This document shows positions 7,209 to 14,864 of a DNA stretch of 64,000 nucleotides, piece after piece (the stretch's first letter is position 1; each line of letters begins with the position of its first letter). Source of the DNA: Salinispora oceanensis. Lineage in GTDB: Bacteria > Actinomycetota > Actinomycetes > Mycobacteriales > Micromonosporaceae. The stretch is from positions 2,202,523-2,266,522 of the forward strand of contig NZ_KB911579.1 of assembly GCF_000383575.1 (NCBI RefSeq). The letters run 5' to 3'. The notes beneath the pieces are model-generated. The model did not search any database and was not told where the DNA came from. It saw nothing but the letters and a program-made list of their open reading frames with translations. The translations under genes were made by a program, and so were the position numbers.

Positions 7209-9569
7209 TCAGTTGGTCTTTTCGAGGCAGAGCACTCGGTTGCCACCGGAGCCCGTGAGCTTCACGTGTGCCTGGGTTGGGTCGGTGCACTCCTCATTGG
7301 TGTTCACCTTTGACACCACTGTGTGCGCGTCGGCGTCACCGCAGTCCACCGCCACGGCCGTTTCACCCGATTGCTTGACGCAGCTTCCAACCGCGGGGTC
7401 GAAGCTCTGCGCCGAATCGTTCCCGCCGATCTTGCCGAGCAGCATGAGCAGGCCCAGCGGTATGGTCAGGATCAGCACCGCGGCGATGAGCACCGCAGCC
7501 AGCACCCGGCCATTTCGGACTTTCGGGACGGGTGCGTCGGCCGCCGGCTCGGCGATCGGCTGGAACGCGTCGAAGCGGTTCTGGTCCGGGTCCGAATTGG
7601 TCGGACCGGTCTGGCCCCACGGCTGGGCCGGGGATGGCGCCTGCTCCCAGGGCTGGGCGGAGGGCTGCGCCGGCGGCTGGGCCTGCTCCCACGCCGGGGT
7701 CGGCGGTTGTGCCTGGTCCCAGGCCTGGGTGGGGGGTGCTGCCTGGTCCCAGGCCTGGGTGGGGGGCGGTGCCTGATCCCAGGCCGGGGCCGAGGGCTGG
7801 GCCGGCGGTGGGAACGCCGACTCGGGTTGCGGTGGGAAAGTGGCGGTGCCGTTGACACTGGCAGCACCGGTCACCGGCTCGCCGAAGCGGTCGTTGGGGC
7901 GCTCCTCGCCGGGATGCGGCTTGGTGCCATTGACCGGTCGTTCGCTGGCTGGGGCGTCGGCGAAGGCGGGAATGCTCGGCGGGAAGGACGCCGCGGGAGC
8001 CGGTACGACGGGCGCGTAGCCGGGGGGATCGGCGGGCCGATCCTCACTGCCACGACCGAAGCCGCTCTCCGCACCGAAGCCGCCGTCCGGGCGCAAGTCG
8101 CTCTCCGGGCCGGGTCCGTAGCCCGGGCCGAAGCCACGGTTGGCGCCGAGCCCGGAGTCCTGGCCGTGCTCCGGCGGACCCGCCAGATCGAACCGTTGTG
8201 GGTCGGCCTGGTAGCCCTCGGGCTCCGCCGGCTCTGACGGCGCGGGGCGGCCATACACGCGCGGCTGCGGTGCTGGCGTGGGAGGAACCTGGGCCTGGTC
8301 GGCCGGAGGCGTTACCCGGCTGGCGAGCGGCACAGCGGCGCTGGCCGAGATGCCGCCGGACACTGCCGGCGGGGGTGCGGCCTGTTCGGCGAACTCCGGG
8401 GAGGTACGCGGCGCGGGCACCGCCGGGGGCGCGGGCGGCTCACCCGGCCCGGTCGGCGGGGACCAACCGTGTTGTTCTGCCTCGTATCCGAGGTCGGGGC
8501 GAGCCACTTCCGGGGCACCCGGTGGTGGTGCGGCGAAGCCACCCGGTGGTGGTGCGGCGAAGTCAGCCGGTGGTGGAACAGCGGCCGGCGGTGGCGGTGC
8601 GGCGGTGAAGTCGGCCGGCGGTGGTGGTGCGGCGAAGTCGGCCGGTGCGCTGGCCGCCAGGCTGGCCCCGGGCACCCGCTGCTCCTGTGGCGGGAGCGGG
8701 ACCGCATTGCCGGGAGAGATGCCGGGGCCCGGCGTCGGCTGGTAGGCCGGAGGCGCTCCGGCGCCCGCCGATTCCTGCCCGGCAGCTGCCGAACGCTCGG
8801 CGTTACCCCAGGCCTCCTCCGGCGCCCACGGTTCGACGCTGGGCAGGTTCAGCCCATCGCCCGCAGCGCGTGGTGCCGGCACCCAGGGCTGCGCGGGACG
8901 CTCGCCGGGTGTGGCCAGGCCGGCGTGGGCGGACGGCTCCCCAGGGGCCCAGCCGCCCTCGTTGCTCGTGGCGACAGCGGGACTCCCGGGTGCCCAGGCG
9001 GCCGCCTCCGGTGCCCAGCCGCCCGACTGGGCCGGATCTGGTTGGCCGGCCCCGGCGTTCCACTCGGGTGTCGGCTCCGGCCGGCCGCTTGTCGGGGCCT
9101 CCGGCATGGGTTGGCTGGGTGCCGGCGGGGGCACCTGCGCGGTGGCCCGGACGACCGGGGGTGGCGCCTGTGCCCAGGCCGGTTCGGCGGCCGGGGGTGG
9201 CTGCTGTGCCCAGGCCGGTTCGGCGGCCGGGGGTGGGCTCCAGGTGTTCTCGGGTGGGCCGCCACGCCCTGGCTCAGGCTGCTGCGGTATTCCCGCGTCC
9301 GGGGCCCACTGCGCCGAAGCGGGTGCCGGATTCGGCGCCGGCGGCGAAGCGGTGCCCCACGCCGGGGCCGGCGGTGCGTCCGTTGCCCAGGCGGGCCCGG
9401 CCGGGGTCGGGTGCGCGGGGGGCGGAGGTGCCCAGCCCAGATCCGGCTGCCCGGCGGCGTACCCGCTGTCCTGCCTCGCCGGCCGGTCGCCGTATGGCGT
9501 CGGTCCGCCAGCGCCCGGCGACGCCTCTTCCGGCTGTTGGCCGGGGTGGTGCGTGCCTTCGGACGTCAT
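7209..9569 (-). CDS. Very proline-rich single-pass membrane protein
   Basis: This encodes 786 residues from the ATG at 9569, preceded by GGAGGAGG. About 690 residues are low-complexity, rich in Pro, Ala, Gly and Trp, with short imperfect repeats such as PAWAQQPPPAAE and a run of PPTQAWDQA units. One membrane segment follows (AAVLIAAVLILTIPLGLLML), then an outside domain of about 65 residues with Cys pairs (VGSCVKQ, VDCGDADAH, EECTDP, VLCLEK). The small domain resembles the C-terminus of actinobacterial LppU-like proteins. The topology suggests a cytoplasmic, Pro/Trp-rich platform and a disulfide-stabilised extracytoplasmic tip. The function is unknown. Antisense frames over it are compositional shadows. 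Confidence 0.8.
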   Translation of the reverse strand: MTSEGTHHPGQQPEEASPGAGGPTPYGDRPARQDSGYAAGQPDLGWAPPPPAHPTPAGPAWATDAPPAPAWGTASPPAPNPAPASAQWAPDAGIPQQPEPGRGGPPENTWSPPPAAEPAWAQQPPPAAEPAWAQAPPPVVRATAQVPPPAPSQPMPEAPTSGRPEPTPEWNAGAGQPDPAQSGGWAPEAAAWAPGSPAVATSNEGGWAPGEPSAHAGLATPGERPAQPWVPAPRAAGDGLNLPSVEPWAPEEAWGNAERSAAAGQESAGAGAPPAYQPTPGPGISPGNAVPLPPQEQRVPGASLAASAPADFAAPPPPADFTAAPPPPAAVPPPADFAAPPPGGFAAPPPGAPEVARPDLGYEAEQHGWSPPTGPGEPPAPPAVPAPRTSPEFAEQAAPPPAVSGGISASAAVPLASRVTPPADQAQVPPTPAPQPRVYGRPAPSEPAEPEGYQADPQRFDLAGPPEHGQDSGLGANRGFGPGYGPGPESDLRPDGGFGAESGFGRGSEDRPADPPGYAPVVPAPAASFPPSIPAFADAPASERPVNGTKPHPGEERPNDRFGEPVTGAASVNGTATFPPQPESAFPPPAQPSAPAWDQAPPPTQAWDQAAPPTQAWDQAQPPTPAWEQAQPPAQPSAQPWEQAPSPAQPWGQTGPTNSDPDQNRFDAFQPIAEPAADAPVPKVRNGRVLAAVLIAAVLILTIPLGLLMLLGKIGGNDSAQSFDPAVGSCVKQSGETAVAVDCGDADAHTVVSKVNTNEECTDPTQAHVKLTGSGGNRVLCLEKTN
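7620..7800 (-). repeat. PPTQAWDQA-type tandem repeats
   Basis: Imperfect 30-base-scale repeats encode AWDQAPPPTQ, AWDQAAPPTQ, AWDQAQPPTP and AWEQAQPPAQ in the proline-rich protein. They lie just upstream (N-terminal) of its membrane segment. The variation between copies points to expansion and drift within one gene; it is not a mobile element. Confidence 0.75.
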
Positions 9570-9867
9570 GCGTGCGCCTCCTCCATCAGCTTCGGCCGCG
9601 GACACCGGTGCGCGGCGCGCCAACCGGCGTCGCCGGACCGCGCGCCCCGGCCGCCCTCCGCACCGTATCCGGTCCTCCTGAAGGGAGGTTTCGGGAGGAC
9701 CAGGACGCTACTCCGTGTTGTCGGGCGGTTTCGATTGGGTTCGATCCGGAACCGCCCTGCCGCATCGGCGGGCGACGACCGGACACCACCGTACCGGGCG
9801 GCGGGTGATGGCGAAATCCCGGTGTCAGCCGGTACGGGCCGGTTGACGGGTGCGCGCCGCGGAACGC
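9570..9867. other. Intergenic region upstream of the proline-rich protein
   Basis: The region lies between two minus-strand genes. It should hold the promoter of the gene starting at 9569. I see no convincing ORF, palindrome or RNA structure in it apart from the hairpin that begins at 9868. Confidence 0.5.
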
Positions 9868-9902
9868 CGAAGGCCCGTCCGGCGGAGCCGGACGGGCCTT
9901 CG
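9868..9902 (-). terminator. Strong hairpin terminator of the 45-aa gene
   Basis: A perfect 15-bp inverted repeat (CGAAGGCCCGTCCGG / CCGGACGGGCCTTCG) with a 5-base loop starts 30 bases beyond the stop of the 45-residue gene. It would end that transcript and separate it from the next minus-strand gene. Confidence 0.8.
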
Positions 9903-9931
9903 GTGAGGAGGCGAGAAAAGTCGTGGGCGGG

Positions 9932-10069
9932 TCAGTACATCTGACGCTGCGCGATGGTGAGGATCTCGTCGCGGACCGCGGGCGAATTGGCGGAACGCAG
10001 CGCGCGCTCGATGGCACGGGCGCGGCGGCTGGCGTCGCGACGGTTGCGGAATCGATCGATCATGCTCAT
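9932..10069 (-). CDS. Conserved 45-aa basic protein
   Basis: The ATG at 10069 follows AGGAGTG. The product begins MSMIDRFRNRRDASRRARAI and ends DEILTIAQRQMY, 45 residues in all. It is predicted to be helical, basic at the N-terminus and without a membrane segment. Very similar short proteins (the pattern IDRFRNRR...RARAIERAL...VRDEI) are present across Streptomyces and Micromonosporaceae, from memory, which supports a real gene despite its size. It is a single gene with its own ribosome site and a strong terminator at 9868-9902. The function is unknown; a small RNA- or DNA-binding role is only a guess from its charge. Confidence 0.8.
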   Translation of the reverse strand: MSMIDRFRNRRDASRRARAIERALRSANSPAVRDEILTIAQRQMY

Positions 10070-10228
10070 GGGTCTCACTCCTGGCTATTCGGTTGTCGGT
10101 AGCCCCTGCTGACACCAATTGAAGCGCAACCGAGCCCGAGATCGCCAACGATTCTTAGGTGAGCTGGGACACGAGCCGAATGATCTAAAGCAAGTTAGCC
10201 GTTTGGCTGAAGGTATCTCGCCAAAGGC

Positions 10229-10273
10229 GACGGCCGGTGTGCCGGGGCGTCAACCCCGGGCACACCGGCCGTC
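10229..10273 (-). terminator. Terminator of the 2-oxoacid dehydrogenase operon
   Basis: A near-perfect inverted repeat of about 19 bp with one bulge (GACGGCCGGTGTGCC... / ...GGCACACCGGCCGTC) starts 25 bases past the E2 stop codon at 10298 on the minus strand. Confidence 0.75.
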
Positions 10274-10297
10274 AGTGGATCAGCCGATCGCTACCGG

Positions 10298-11761
10298 TCA
10301 GGTCCAGGCGAGCAGTGCCGCCTCCGGATCGGCGAGGAAGTCGCCGATGTCCCGCAGGAAGCGCGACCCGAGCTCCCCGTCGATGATCCGATGGTCGAAC
10401 GAGAGCCCCAGCGTGGTGACCTGGCGGGGCCGGACCTTGCCCTTGTGTACCCACGGCATCTTGCGGACCGCGCCGAAGGCCAGGATCGCCGACTCGCCCG
10501 GCGGCAGAATCGGGGTACCGGTGTCCACGCCGAAGACCCCGACGTTGGTGATGGTCAACGTGCCGCCGGACATGTCCGCCGGTGAGGTCTTTCCGGCCTT
10601 GGCGGTCTGAACGAGATCGGTCAGCGAGTCCGCCAGTTCCCGTAGGGTGAGCCGCCCCGCGTCCTTCACGTTCGGCACGATGAGGCCGCGCTCGGTCGCC
10701 GCCGCGATGCCAAGGTTGACGTAGTCCTTGACCACGATCTCCTCGCCCGCCCAGGTCGAGTTCACCATCGGGTGCCGCCGGACGGCCAGCAGCACGGCCT
10801 TGGCGACCAGCAGCAGCGGGGAGACCCGCACCTCCCGCCACTCCCGCCGCTGGCGGAGCCGGTCCAGGGCCTTCATCGCCCGGGTCATGTCGACGGTCAG
10901 GAACTCCGTCACGTGCGGAGCGGTGAACGCCGAGCGGGACATGTTCTCCGCGGTCAGCTTCCGGACCCCCTTGACCGGGATCCGCTGTTCACGGTGCACT
11001 CCGACGTTCGCCGCCGGGCCACTGACCAGCGCCGTCGCCAGCGGTTCCGCCGTCGCCGGAGCGCCGCTCGCCGCCTGCCGTACGTCCTCCCGGCTGATCG
11101 AGCCGAGCGGACCCGACCCGGTCAGGGCGGTCAGATCGACCCCGAGATCCTTCGCGAGCTTGCGTACCGGGGGCTTGGCCAGTGCCCGAGTGCCACCGGC
11201 CGGACCGCTGTGCCCGTTGCCGGCGGTACTCGGCCCGCTGGCCACCGGCGCGGGAGCCGGCGGGGCCGGTACGGGAGCCGGCTGGGTCGGTACGGCAGTC
11301 GGCTGGGCCGGCGCGGCCGGAGCGACACCCTTGCGGGGGCGGCGCTTCGCGGCGGTGGTACGCGGGCCGTAGCCCACCAGCACGGGAGTGCGCTTACCGG
11401 ACTCGGCATCGTCGTTCTGGCCGGACTCGGCCGCGCCCTTGGCGACCTCCCCCGCCGCCGACGAGCCCTTTGCGGCACCGCCGGTCGGCTCCGGTGTCTC
11501 CAGCGGGCCGGCGGTCGGGTCGGTGTCGATCGCGATGATCGGTGTTCCGACCTCGACGGTCGCGCCCTCCGCGTGGAAGATCGACTGCACCCGGCCGGCC
11601 CACTTCGCCGGGATCTCGACCGCCGCCTTGGCGGTCTCCACCTCGACGATGGGCTGGTTCAGCTCAATGGTGTCGCCCACCTTGACCAGCCAGCTGAGGA
11701 TTTCCCCCTCGGTCAGGCCCTCACCCAGGTCGGGCAGGTTGAATTCCTTGACTCGCGACAT
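10298..11761 (-). CDS. bkdC: Dihydrolipoamide acyltransferase (E2) of a branched-chain 2-oxoacid dehydrogenase
   Basis: This encodes 487 residues from the ATG at 11761. Residues 1-80 form one lipoyl domain (LPDLGEGLTEGEILSW, with the lipoyl Lys in VETAKAAVE). An Ala/Pro-rich linker follows, then the E1/E3-binding domain (PPVRKLAKDLGVDLTALTGS), a second linker, and the catalytic domain with LGLSFDHRIIDGE, where the His and Asp of HxxxDG act in acyl transfer. It is the last gene of a three-gene operon and its start lies 7 bases after the E1-beta stop. No E3 gene is here, so a shared lipoamide dehydrogenase from elsewhere is expected. Branched-chain specificity is inferred from the split E1 subunits; pyruvate-type use is possible. 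Confidence 0.9.
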   Translation of the reverse strand: MSRVKEFNLPDLGEGLTEGEILSWLVKVGDTIELNQPIVEVETAKAAVEIPAKWAGRVQSIFHAEGATVEVGTPIIAIDTDPTAGPLETPEPTGGAAKGSSAAGEVAKGAAESGQNDDAESGKRTPVLVGYGPRTTAAKRRPRKGVAPAAPAQPTAVPTQPAPVPAPPAPAPVASGPSTAGNGHSGPAGGTRALAKPPVRKLAKDLGVDLTALTGSGPLGSISREDVRQAASGAPATAEPLATALVSGPAANVGVHREQRIPVKGVRKLTAENMSRSAFTAPHVTEFLTVDMTRAMKALDRLRQRREWREVRVSPLLLVAKAVLLAVRRHPMVNSTWAGEEIVVKDYVNLGIAAATERGLIVPNVKDAGRLTLRELADSLTDLVQTAKAGKTSPADMSGGTLTITNVGVFGVDTGTPILPPGESAILAFGAVRKMPWVHKGKVRPRQVTTLGLSFDHRIIDGELGSRFLRDIGDFLADPEAALLAWT

Positions 11762-11768
11762 CTCTCGC

Positions 11769-12758
11769 TCACCAGCCAAAGGTGCGGTCGACGGCGTCGA
11801 GCACCCGGTCGAGGTCGGGCAGGTACTCCTCCTCCACCCGGGAGGCCGGGTAGGGGATGTCGTAGCCGGTCACCCGCAGCACCGGCGACTCCAGGGAGTA
11901 GAAGCACTCCTCGGTGATCCGGGCCGCGACCTCGGCTCCGAGGCCGATGTTCGACGGCGCCTCGTGCACCACGATGGCCCGACCGGTGCGGCGCACCGAC
12001 TCGTACACCTGGCCCAGGTCCAGCGGGGCGAGCGTGCGCAGGTCGATGACCTCCAGCTCACGGCCGTCCTCGGCGGCGGCGGTCGCCGCGTCCAGGCAGG
12101 TGCGCACCATCGGCCCGTACGCGATCAGGGTCGCGTCGGTGCCGGGCCGCGCGATCCGGGCGGCCTGCAGCGGGTAGGCCTCCGGGAGCGGCTGGTCGAC
12201 CTCGACCGGGCCCTTCTCCCAGTAGCGGCGCTTCGGCTCCAGGAAGACGATCGGGTCGTCCGACGCGATGGCCTGCTGGATCATCACGTACGCGTCCTGC
12301 GGGTTGGCGCAGGTGGCGACCTTGAGCCCGGGGGTGTGGGAGAAGTACGCCTCCGGCGACTCGGAGTGGTGCTCCACCGCCCCGATGCCGCCACCGAACG
12401 GAATGCGGATCACCATCGGGATCTTCAGCTTGCCGCGGGAGCGGTAGTGCATCTTCGCGACCTGCGACACGATCTGGTCGTACGCCGGGTAGACGAAGCC
12501 GTCGAACTGGATCTCGCAGACCGGTCGGTAGCCCCGGATGGCGAGGCCGACCGCGGTGCCGATGATGCCCGACTCGGCGAGCGGGGTGTCGATCACCCGC
12601 TGGTCACCGAAGTCCTTCTGCAGCCCGTCGGTGATCCGGAACACGCCGCCGAGCTTGCCGACGTCCTCGCCCATGATCACGACCTTCGGGTCGTTCTCCA
12701 GGGCCTTGCGCATGCCGGCGTTGAGGGCCTTGCCGAGGGTGAGGGTCTCCGTAGCCAT
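11769..12758 (-). CDS. bkdB: 2-Oxoacid dehydrogenase E1 beta subunit
   Basis: The 329-residue product matches the transketolase-like beta subunit of heterotetrameric E1: ALENDPKVVIMGEDVGKLGG near the start, DTPLAESGIIGTAVGLAIRG, then VPFGGG-like FGGGIGAVEHHSES and EVIDLRTLAPLD before the C-terminal domain. It completes the thiamine-diphosphate site with the alpha subunit. Its start overlaps the alpha-subunit stop by one base (TGATG), so the subunits are made in equal amounts. Normal length for the family. Confidence 0.93.
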   Translation of the reverse strand: MATETLTLGKALNAGMRKALENDPKVVIMGEDVGKLGGVFRITDGLQKDFGDQRVIDTPLAESGIIGTAVGLAIRGYRPVCEIQFDGFVYPAYDQIVSQVAKMHYRSRGKLKIPMVIRIPFGGGIGAVEHHSESPEAYFSHTPGLKVATCANPQDAYVMIQQAIASDDPIVFLEPKRRYWEKGPVEVDQPLPEAYPLQAARIARPGTDATLIAYGPMVRTCLDAATAAAEDGRELEVIDLRTLAPLDLGQVYESVRRTGRAIVVHEAPSNIGLGAEVAARITEECFYSLESPVLRVTGYDIPYPASRVEEEYLPDLDRVLDAVDRTFGW

Positions 12759-13933
12759 CAGTGCGCGCTCCCCTCGAACGACTCCAGGTACTGCGTGAAC
12801 TGCGCCCGCTGCTGGTCAACCAGGGGCGATCCGTTTGGGTAGACGTGGTCGAACATGCTGCTCGGCTCCGGGTTCGGCATCTCCAGCACCCGCTCGCGCA
12901 GGTGCACCGACTCGCGCTTGGCCTGCTCGTCCACCTCGGCGAAGAAGCCGTCGTCGGCGATCTTCTGCTTTACCAGGAAGGCCTTCATCCGGGCGATCGG
13001 ATCCTTCGCCTGCCAGGCCTCGACCTCGCTGGCGATCCGGTACCGGGTGGGGTCGTCGGAGGTGGTGTGCGCCCCCATCCGATAGGTGTACGCCTCGATC
13101 AGGCTCGGACCCTGCCCGTGCCGCGCGTTGTCCAGCGCGTGCCGGGTCACCGCGTAGCTGGCCAGTACGTCGTTGCCGTCCACCCGGATGCCGGGGAAGC
13201 CGAAGCCGGCGGCCCGCCGGTAGAGCGGGATGCGCGTCTGGCGCTCCAGCGGCTCCGAGATGGCGTACTGGTTGTTCTGGCAGAAGAAGACCATCGGCGC
13301 GTTGAAGACGCTGGCCCAGACGAACGCCTCGTTGACATCGCCCTGGCTGGTGGCGCCGTCGCCGAAGTAGGCGATCACCGCCTCGCCCTCGTCGGTGCCG
13401 GTCTTGCCGTCCATGGTGACGCCCATGGCGTATCCGGTCGCGTGCAGGGTCTGCGCCCCGATCACGATCGTGTACATGTTGAACTTGAACTCGTTCGGGT
13501 CCCAGCCGCCCTGGTCGACTCCGCGGAACAGGCCCAGCGGCATGATCGGGTCGATGCCCCGGCAGTAGAGGACGCCATGTTCCCGGTAGGTCGGGAAGGC
13601 CATGTCCTGCGTACGCAGCGCCCGGCCGGAACCGACCTGGGCCGCCTCCTGGCCGAGCAGGCTCGCCCAGAGGCCCAGCTCACCCTGCCGCTGGAGGGCG
13701 GTCGCCTCGGCGTCCAGCTTCCGCACCAGCACCAGGTCCCGATAGAAGCCGCGGTACTCCTCGTCGGTGAAGTCGACCCGGTACTCGGTGCCGTCCGGCC
13801 CGGTCACACTCTCGATGCGCTCACCTTCGGGGGTGAGTAGCTGCACCAGCTCGGGGTCGCCGGTCGCGCCCTTCCTGGATCGGGGTACGGCCCGCCGGCC
13901 GCGGGTGCTGACCCCGGGGTCGCCTTTTGCCAT
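12758..13933 (-). CDS. bkdA: 2-Oxoacid dehydrogenase E1 alpha subunit
   Basis: This encodes 391 residues from the ATG at 13933, preceded by AGGGAGA. The thiamine-diphosphate/Mg motif is seen as AYFGDGATSQGDVNEAF, with VFFCQNNQYAIS closing it. The loop TYRMGAHTTSDDPTRYR is the usual phosphorylation-loop region, with the catalytic His in GAHT. The first 50 residues are basic and variable. It decarboxylates the 2-oxoacid and passes the acyl group to the E2 lipoyl arm. It is the first gene of the operon. The 500-bp upstream spacer holds a 9-bp inverted repeat (14071-14094) that could be a control site. Confidence 0.92.
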   Translation of the reverse strand: MAKGDPGVSTRGRRAVPRSRKGATGDPELVQLLTPEGERIESVTGPDGTEYRVDFTDEEYRGFYRDLVLVRKLDAEATALQRQGELGLWASLLGQEAAQVGSGRALRTQDMAFPTYREHGVLYCRGIDPIMPLGLFRGVDQGGWDPNEFKFNMYTIVIGAQTLHATGYAMGVTMDGKTGTDEGEAVIAYFGDGATSQGDVNEAFVWASVFNAPMVFFCQNNQYAISEPLERQTRIPLYRRAAGFGFPGIRVDGNDVLASYAVTRHALDNARHGQGPSLIEAYTYRMGAHTTSDDPTRYRIASEVEAWQAKDPIARMKAFLVKQKIADDGFFAEVDEQAKRESVHLRERVLEMPNPEPSSMFDHVYPNGSPLVDQQRAQFTQYLESFEGSAH

Positions 13934-14070
13934 CCGTCTCTCCCTGTCGTGTCTGCGTCGGCGCCGGGGGTAACCCGACGACGCGCAACTCGTGCGCCCT
14001 GCCCGGCTGCTGCCGGACAAGATCCTGGCGGCCACGCCTAGCCCCGGTGAGGGTTGCCGCGCGGCGTGAG

Positions 14071-14094
14071 CCGGATCCAGGGGAGTGGATCCGG
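14071..14094. promoter_or_regulatory. 9-bp inverted repeat upstream of the bkd operon
   Basis: CCGGATCCA, a 6-base spacer and TGGATCCGG form a perfect inverted repeat about 140 bp upstream of the E1-alpha start. It may be a regulator-binding site or a hairpin in the 5' leader. Confidence 0.4.
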
Positions 14095-14310
14095 TTCGGG
14101 AGCGCCGGCGCCCAGCCGTACCGCCTGCGGGGTGCGCGGAGGTTCCGGCTGCGTTGCCGTCGTGGTCCATACTCGCATCACACGTGAGCACGCCCACAGT
14201 CCGGCCCGTCCACGTCCTGCCGGGTGCCCGCTTCGTTATCTGCATTCCGGAGTGTCAGTGGCGGTGGCACAACGCCGAACCGAGGAGGTTCGTGACACTT
14301 CCATCCCATT

Positions 14311-14326
14311 AGCGTGTCGACACGCT
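14311..14326. promoter_or_regulatory. 16-bp perfect palindrome followed by short dyads
   Basis: AGCGTGTCGACACGCT is its own reverse complement. Within the next 45 bases come CTGGTGTACCCAG, CAGTGTTACTG and CTGAGTCAG, all short dyads. The cluster ends about 65 bases before the GTG at 14436, the place expected for a promoter and operator of the plus-strand gene. Confidence 0.5.
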
Positions 14327-14435
14327 GTGCTAGCTGGTGTACCCAGTGTTACTGAGTCAGGGTGAGGGTACTGCTGGTGCCGCGGCTGCCCGGTTGGGGT
14401 CACCCCCGTCGGCTGAGGACGACGAGGAGGATGGC

Positions 14436-14864
14436 GTGCCCGAGTCAGGTGACGCGGCGGGTCCTCCCGGTGCCGGCTGGCACCGCTCGGTTACCGGCTA
14501 TCGACGGGTTGTCGGCGCGCACCGTGCCCCCGGTGGCACGGGTTCCTCCCGCGGCTACCTGTTCACGGTAGCGCTGCTCGCCGGGACCGCCTCCCTGCCG
14601 CTGCTCGCCGCGGCCGGTGCCGGCTCGGGCGTCCTGCCCCCGTCGGCGGACCAGTCATCGCCGTCGTCGTCCGCGCCAGCGAGCTCGCCGTCACCCCCAT
14701 CGCCCTCCCCTGCGTCGCCTCCCGCCCCGGTGCCCTCTCCTTCCCCTACGCCCTTCCCCGCGCGCGTCGAACCCCGCGCCGGCATGGACCCGGCTACCGG
14801 GGCGGTGCGTTCCCGGCCCTTCGCCGGTGCGCAGCACGGTGCGGTCAGGACCCTTCGTCGGTGA
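14436..14864 (+). CDS. Small membrane-anchored proline/serine-rich protein
   Basis: The GTG at 14436 follows AGGAGG with 5-base spacing and gives 142 residues; a start at 14337 is possible but has no such site. The N-terminal 45 residues are polar. One hydrophobic segment (LFTVALLAGTASLPLLAAAG) is followed by a Ser/Pro-rich stretch of about 45 residues and a short basic end. It is likely a type II or signal-anchor envelope protein. No domain is recognised. The 3' end overlaps the convergent gene by 20 bases. Its promoter region carries the palindrome at 14311-14326. Confidence 0.55.
   Translation: MPESGDAAGPPGAGWHRSVTGYRRVVGAHRAPGGTGSSRGYLFTVALLAGTASLPLLAAAGAGSGVLPPSADQSSPSSSAPASSPSPPSPSPASPPAPVPSPSPTPFPARVEPRAGMDPATGAVRSRPFAGAQHGAVRTLRR

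Larger units (their letters stand above)
13934..14435. other. Divergent regulatory region of the bkd operon and the 142-aa gene
   Basis: This 502-bp spacer separates two outward-reading genes. It holds an inverted repeat at 14071-14094 and a cluster of short dyads at 14311-14370. No supported ORF is seen. It must contain promoters for both directions. Confidence 0.6.

Noticed and set aside
8469..9944. Long plus-strand frames over the proline-rich gene
   Set aside because: They arise from Pro/Ala codons read in reverse; the minus-strand gene has a ribosome site, a membrane segment and a plausible C-terminal domain.
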